Source of the DNA: an uncultured Phascolarctobacterium sp.
Lineage (GTDB): Bacteria; Bacillota; Negativicutes; Acidaminococcales; Acidaminococcaceae
Assembly (NCBI GenBank): GCA_949287345.1
Contig: CASEGD010000005.1
Coordinates: 1 to 17,434, forward strand
Direction of reading: 5' to 3'
Length of the DNA stretch: 17,434 bases
Shown: in pieces, positions 13,810 through 17,434 of the stretch
Layout: each line of letters opens with the position of its first letter
How positions within the stretch are numbered: position 1 is the stretch's first letter
The notes under the pieces: generated by a model
The model's input: the letters and a program-made list of their open reading frames with translations, nothing else
Told to the model about the DNA's origin: nothing
The model's database searches: none
Translations under genes and position numbers: made by a program

Positions 13810-14736
13810 TTATTTTACAAAAACGACTGCACATTGATTAAAAATATCAGCCTGCTCATTTGCAAGCAAAATTTTATCGCCATCCTCTACTGATACAACA
13901 ACATTTACAGGATTAACAGAATTTAATCCACCTTTAACAGCTAACGCTTTAACAATCAATGGATTATTACCAGCTCTCGTGAACCCTCCAGCTGCTTTCT
14001 GCAAATCAGCGGCATATTCTACCATGCCTTTTGAAATAGCAAAATCTTTATCTATATTTTGTATCCCATAAATTGCTCTGCCATTTTTATCATAAATTAC
14101 AGGGGCAAAGGTTGCTTCAAGTCCTAAATTAGATGCGTCAACAATAACACCAGTATAATTTACAGTTTTTATTTCTTGTATAACATCCTTACTTAAAACT
14201 GTAGTCTTTGTGTCTATTTTAATGGCAGGTTCTTTTTTTACATTTTTTGTTACTTCTGGTAATACAGCATTAGCAAGGCTATTACCTGTACCAAACAAAG
14301 GTATTCTTAACTTAACAAAATAACTACCATCTTCGTTAGACCCTTCTTCAATAACATGCGCGCCCTTGACTAAAGCTGAAACTCTTGCTTTCACAACATC
14401 ACTTTGCAGTACTAATGATTCCACAGTAGTTTCAGAATCTACCTGCACTCCTTGAATGGTTTCGGCTAATAAGCGGTAAGCGTCAACTATAGCAGCTCTT
14501 CTTGCTAAAACATTACCACGATTACCAACATTTTCAGGAGGATAACCAACACCTATTGCAACAATGTCAGATTCAGCTCCTTTAGTCCAATTAACTGTTC
14601 CATTTTGATACATATTAACACTAACAGCTACATTAGCTTCTGTACCGGATGCAGCTACGATAGACGTATTATAGACATTACCAAAAGTCAAAGCTAATCC
14701 CAACATCATAGCTGCTGTAAGTTTTTTGTTAATCAT
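13810..14736 (-). CDS. Exported LPP20/FlgP-like protein
   Basis: A protein of about 308 residues and first gene of the operon. A signal peptide ends near VAASG (residues 28-31). Residues about 58-150 show the LPP20 pattern: DIVAIGVGYPPENV, ARRAAIVDAYRLLAETIQGVQVDSETTVESLVLQSDVV, VSALVKGAHVIEEG, DGSYFVKLRIPL. The C-terminal third (TGVIVDASNLGLEATFAPVIYDKNGRAIYG ... VNVVVSVEDGD...CAVVFVK) is a domain often found after LPP20. LPP20 members such as Vibrio FlgP are outer-membrane lipoproteins; this one has no lipobox cysteine and is probably soluble in the periplasm. GGAAGG lies before a cluster of start codons; ATG 14736 gives ten-base spacing, ATG 14742 is possible, and GTG 14754 overlaps the ribosome-binding site. 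Confidence 0.78.
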   Translation of the reverse strand: MINKKLTAAMMLGLALTFGNVYNTSIVAASGTEANVAVSVNMYQNGTVNWTKGAESDIVAIGVGYPPENVGNRGNVLARRAAIVDAYRLLAETIQGVQVDSETTVESLVLQSDVVKARVSALVKGAHVIEEGSNEDGSYFVKLRIPLFGTGNSLANAVLPEVTKNVKKEPAIKIDTKTTVLSKDVIQEIKTVNYTGVIVDASNLGLEATFAPVIYDKNGRAIYGIQNIDKDFAISKGMVEYAADLQKAAGGFTRAGNNPLIVKALAVKGGLNSVNPVNVVVSVEDGDKILLANEQADIFNQCAVVFVK

Positions 14737-14773
14737 TTTCATCATTCCTTCCACATTTTATTTTTTATATATA

Positions 14774-14803
14774 AATAATATAAATTGACTTATTTATATT
14801 ATT
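14774..14803. promoter_or_regulatory. 30-bp perfect inverted repeat in the operon leader, possible operator
   Basis: AATAATATAAAT and ATTTATATTATT, 12-bp perfect arms around TGACTT. It lies in the long leader of the exported-protein operon and next to the divergent XRE gene. It may be a regulator's binding site or an mRNA hairpin; AT-rich palindromes also arise by chance in such sequence. Confidence 0.45.
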
Positions 14804-14945
14804 CCTCTTATTTACTGATAGAACTTTAACCAATAAATAACATATGAATTACGTTGATTCTTTTAATGCCTGACACTTAATTCTTATCACAATTTTTTAA
14901 AATGCAATATACAAGCTTTACAACTTTAAATATTTTACAGTATTA

Positions 14946-14974
14946 ATTATACAATTTTTAAAAGCGTATATCAA
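14946..14974 (-). promoter_or_regulatory. Promoter of the five-gene exported-protein operon
   Basis: Minus strand TTGATA (14974-14969), 17-bp spacer, TATAAT (14951-14946): the best promoter in the intergenic space. The expected start near 14939 gives a leader of about 200 nt before the LPP20-like gene. Confidence 0.65.
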
Positions 14975-15019
14975 TACAATGTACATCTTTTAATGACTTA
15001 TTTTTCGTTTTAAATATCA

Positions 15020-15025
15020 TATAAT
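15020..15025 (+). promoter_or_regulatory. Probable -10 box of the XRE regulator gene
   Basis: TATAAT 23 bp before the ATG of the XRE gene. No good -35 is present (TTATTT 16 bp away is the nearest), so expression may be weak or self-regulated. Confidence 0.4.
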
Positions 15026-15048
15026 TAATTACATGGAGGTCTTTTCCT

Positions 15049-15372
15049 ATGTATGAGGATTTTGTGGCAAACAGGATTATGCAATTGCGCCAACAAAAAA
15101 AAGTTTCTGCTCGTGAAATGAGCCTGGCAATAGGGCAAAATGTAAATTATATCAACCGCATAGAAAATAAGCTTAGTTTACCTTCACTCCAAGGCTTATT
15201 TTATATCTGTGAATATTTTAATATCACCCCACAAGAATTTTTTGAAGGCAGTGGAACACCGCTTCCTGCAATAATGCTATTACATGAAGCCACACATATT
15301 TTATCAACGCTAAACGAAGAACAGCTATCGCTTATAATAGCTGTTGCAAAAGCTATGCAAAATAAAAAATAA
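15049..15372 (+). CDS. XRE-family helix-turn-helix regulator
   Basis: A 107-residue DNA-binding protein with an XRE/Cro-type helix-turn-helix in residues about 7-65: IMQLRQQKKVSAREMSLAIGQNVNYINRIENKLSLPSLQGLFYICEYFNITPQEFF. The remaining 40 residues (LLHEATHILSTLNEEQLSLIIAVAKAM) form helices probably used for pairing or partner contact. GGAGG lies nine bases before the ATG. It shares the AT-rich composition of the neighbouring exported-protein operon and is divergent from it across a 294-bp gap with a large inverted repeat, so it is the natural candidate for that operon's regulator; this is inferred from position only. Confidence 0.88.
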   Translation: MYEDFVANRIMQLRQQKKVSAREMSLAIGQNVNYINRIENKLSLPSLQGLFYICEYFNITPQEFFEGSGTPLPAIMLLHEATHILSTLNEEQLSLIIAVAKAMQNKK

Positions 15373-15416
15373 CCAACCATAATAGTTTTTAAAACTGCTT
15401 ATGGTTGGTTATTTTT
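15371..15416. terminator. Bidirectional rho-independent terminator
   Basis: Perfect 12-bp stem AACCAACCATAA/TTATGGTTGGTT, with further AGTTT/AAACT pairing inside. T-runs follow on both strands. It begins at the XRE stop codon and also serves the convergent lysA gene. Confidence 0.9.
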
Positions 15417-15439
15417 ATTAGAAAATCACTTTTTAAATT

Positions 15440-16705
15440 TTAGTCTTTATTAAACAAACCCGTAAAATCAAAAGTGGCAAAATAATCTGCCGGAGTTTCG
15501 GCGCGGCGTATCATTTCAACGCTGCCGTCCTCTTTCAGCAAAAGTTCTGCGCTGCGCAGCTTGCCGTTGTAGTTATAACCCATGGCAAAGCCGTGCGCAC
15601 CGGCGTCATGGATAAATACCAAATCGCCGATATTTATTTCCGGCAGCATACGGTCAATGGCAAATTTATCGTTGTTTTCGCACAAGCCGCCCGTAACGTC
15701 ATATTTGTGGTCGCAGGGAGCGTTTTCCTTGCCCATAACGGTTATATGGTGGTAAGCGCCGTAAATAGCCGGGCGCATCAGGTTGGCGGCGCAGGCATCC
15801 AGCCCGATATATTCTTTATAAATATGCTTTTGGTGAATAACGCGGCTTACCAGCGCGCCGTAAGGTGCCAGCATATAGCGGCCCATTTCGGTATAAAGCC
15901 TTACGTTGCCCATACCTGCGGGTACAAGCACTTCTTCATAAGCACGGCGTACGCCTTCGCCAATTTCCATAATGTCATTTTGCGGCTGTCCGGGGCGGTA
16001 GGCAATGCCGACACCGCCGGAAAGATTAATAAATTCAATGGAAGCGCCGGTTTCTTCTTTTAATTCCACGGCTACTTTAAACAAAATGCGTGCCAGTTCC
16101 GGATAATAATCGTTGGTAACGGTGTTGCTTGCCAAAAACGCATGCAGCCCAAAGTGTTTTACTCCCTTAGCCATAAGGCGTTTGTAAGCCTCGGTAAGCT
16201 GCTCACGAGTCATGCCGTATTTGGCGTCGCCCGGGTTATCCATAATGTTGTTGGCAATGGCAAAATGCCCGCCCGGGTTGTAGCGGCAGCATACCGTATC
16301 GGGAATATCGGCCACGCGCTCCAAAAAGTCAATATGGGTAATATCATCCAGATTTATAGTGGCATTAAGTTTGCGTGCCAGCTGAAAATCTTCGGCAGGC
16401 GTATCGTTGGACGAAAACATAATTTCGTCACCCTTAAAGCCAACCGCATCAGCCATTAAAAGCTCCGTATAAGAAGAACAATCAGCGCCGCAGCCTTCTT
16501 CATGCAAAATTTTTAAAATGCCCGGTGTCGGTGTTGCTTTTACCGCAAAATATTCCTTAAAGCCTTTATTCCAGCTGAAAGCCTTATTAACTCTGCGCGC
16601 TGTTTCGCGGATGCCTTTTTCATCATATAAATAAAACGGTGTTGCATAGCGTGATGCAATATCTTCAAGTTGTTCTTTGTTAACAAACGGAATTTTTTCA
16701 GACAT
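15440..16705 (-). CDS. lysA: Diaminopimelate decarboxylase (fold III PLP enzyme)
   Basis: Converts meso-diaminopimelate to L-lysine, the last step of lysine synthesis, using pyridoxal phosphate. The 421-residue protein has the PLP lysine K56 in YFAVKATPTPGIL, the barrel segments CGADCSSYTELL, HAFLASNT and LSGGVGIAY (phosphate loop), EMGRYMLAPYGALV, and the active-site cysteine in TGGLCENNDKFA from the other subunit. The HAFLASNT and GGLCENND stretches vary from the usual HCHIGSQ and GPxCESxD, so a related decarboxylase (for example acting on carboxynorspermidine or another amino acid) remains possible. Translation should begin at ATG 16705, with AAAGG ten bases before it; an upstream TTG at 16714 is less likely. 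It starts five bases after the TrmB-type gene. Confidence 0.82.
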   Translation of the reverse strand: MSEKIPFVNKEQLEDIASRYATPFYLYDEKGIRETARRVNKAFSWNKGFKEYFAVKATPTPGILKILHEEGCGADCSSYTELLMADAVGFKGDEIMFSSNDTPAEDFQLARKLNATINLDDITHIDFLERVADIPDTVCCRYNPGGHFAIANNIMDNPGDAKYGMTREQLTEAYKRLMAKGVKHFGLHAFLASNTVTNDYYPELARILFKVAVELKEETGASIEFINLSGGVGIAYRPGQPQNDIMEIGEGVRRAYEEVLVPAGMGNVRLYTEMGRYMLAPYGALVSRVIHQKHIYKEYIGLDACAANLMRPAIYGAYHHITVMGKENAPCDHKYDVTGGLCENNDKFAIDRMLPEINIGDLVFIHDAGAHGFAMGYNYNGKLRSAELLLKEDGSVEMIRRAETPADYFATFDFTGLFNKD

Positions 16706-16710
16706 TAATC

Positions 16711-17415
16711 TCAACCTTTCTGCAATTCAATCAGTTTAATTTCGTTTTTAAGCGCGTCCTTAAACAAATCCACCAGGTTACGCTTACAGGAATATAAACA
16801 GGTTGAATTTGCCCCCTCATCCAAATCACCGGTCAGCACCGTCTGCGAATCGGCTATCAGCCTTATCTGCCCTGTCTGTTTAACGGTGTTGTAGCAAATT
16901 GCCCCCGGAAGCAGGAAATCGCTGCCGGTAATAACCACTACCTTTAAGCCGCGGTCAAGCGCGTCTTCAAGTTCAGTACGCAAAAGTTCCATTACAGCGG
17001 CATTTGCCGATACATAAATGCGCGCCTGCGCGTTAAGCACCGTGTTTTGCAGCTTACTGATGATTTCCGCATTGCCCTTGATGGTGATGTAGCCTTCGGC
17101 TTCGTTCTGCACGCCCGGCAGCTCTTTTAAAAGTTCGTCGCGCTGCTCCGTAAGGCGGCGTATTTTATTGTTGCAGAACTCCTCCGGCGCAACCGGCGTG
17201 TAACGCGTCACTTTGCCTTCTTCCATTATATAGGCCGCGCCCTTTTCCACCAATCCGGCCAAAGCCGTGTAAGTGTTGGAACGCGATATGCCCGTCTGCT
17301 TGGCAGCCTCGTAGCCCGTAAGGCGTCCGGCCTTTAAAAGCAGCAGGTATAAAGTTGCCTCCTGGCGTGTAAGGTTAAAGTGCATCAAGCGTTCGGTGAT
17401 TTCCATTCCCCTCAT
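16711..17415 (-). CDS. TrmB-family transcriptional regulator
   Basis: A 234-residue regulator with an N-terminal winged helix (about 12-75: LTRQEATLYLLLLKAGRLTGYEAAKQTGISRSNTYTALAGLVEKGAAYIMEEGKVTRYTPV), a short coiled linker (about 80-105) and a C-terminal phospholipase-D-like effector domain (about 108-234: ITIKGNAEIISKLQNTVLNAQARIYVS...ALDRGLKVVVITGSD). TrmB proteins, best known from archaea, sense sugars or other metabolites, while the bacterial members are mostly uncharacterised. Its start at ATG 17415 has AAGGGG four bases upstream. It is followed five bases later by lysA, so it probably controls that gene and itself; the promoter lies outside the window. Confidence 0.85.
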   Translation of the reverse strand: MRGMEITERLMHFNLTRQEATLYLLLLKAGRLTGYEAAKQTGISRSNTYTALAGLVEKGAAYIMEEGKVTRYTPVAPEEFCNNKIRRLTEQRDELLKELPGVQNEAEGYITIKGNAEIISKLQNTVLNAQARIYVSANAAVMELLRTELEDALDRGLKVVVITGSDFLLPGAICYNTVKQTGQIRLIADSQTVLTGDLDEGANSTCLYSCKRNLVDLFKDALKNEIKLIELQKG

Positions 17416-17434
17416 TCAGCCCCTTGTATATTGT

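Overview
The window looks like chromosomal DNA from a Firmicute with an outer membrane, most likely a Negativicutes (Phascolarctobacterium/Acidaminococcus/Selenomonas type). The first argument is gene order: tRNA-Ser, SRP RNA, dnaX, ybaB/ebfC and recR follow one another as in Bacillus and relatives. The second is content: an AT-rich block encodes secreted proteins related to the outer-membrane/periplasmic FlgP (LPP20), CsgG and FlgT families, which make sense only in a diderm cell. HydE points to an anaerobe with [FeFe] hydrogenase. The genus is inferred, not proven.

Layout. (1) 1-3257, minus strand: start of an unidentified gene, recR, ybaB/ebfC, dnaX, SRP RNA and tRNA-Ser(GGA), with clear promoters for dnaX and for the stable-RNA unit. 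A terminator-shaped hairpin lies between the RNA promoter and the tRNA. (2) 3279-4133, minus: tandem universal stress protein. (3) 4280-6891, plus: hydE overlapping a ClC-family chloride transporter gene whose gating glutamate is replaced by alanine; a strong terminator follows. (4) 6949-7491, minus: TIGR04076-type domain fused to a heavy-metal-associated domain. (5) 7492-8063: about 570 bp without a gene, carrying three inverted-repeat structures and then the promoter of a Crp/Fnr regulator (8064-8738, plus). (6) 8866-10092, minus: M24 metallopeptidase with its own promoter. (7) 10243-15372: visibly AT-rich block with a five-gene minus-strand operon of exported proteins (LPP20/FlgP-like, helical-repeat protein, CsgG plus FlgT-C-like, FlgT-N-like, CAP/SCP domain). 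It has one strong promoter, a ~200-nt leader and a divergent XRE regulator. (8) 15440-17415, minus: TrmB-family regulator and diaminopimelate decarboxylase.

How the genes work together. Region 1 is replication, recombination and protein-targeting housekeeping. The exported proteins of region 7 are the most interesting part. They resemble the FlgO/FlgP/FlgT group that builds outer-membrane-proximal rings of the Vibrio flagellum, but no flagellar gene is visible here, FlgT domains are divided over two proteins, and none has a clear lipobox. This may be a self-contained envelope complex. Regulators (XRE, Crp/Fnr, TrmB) sit next to each accessory block.
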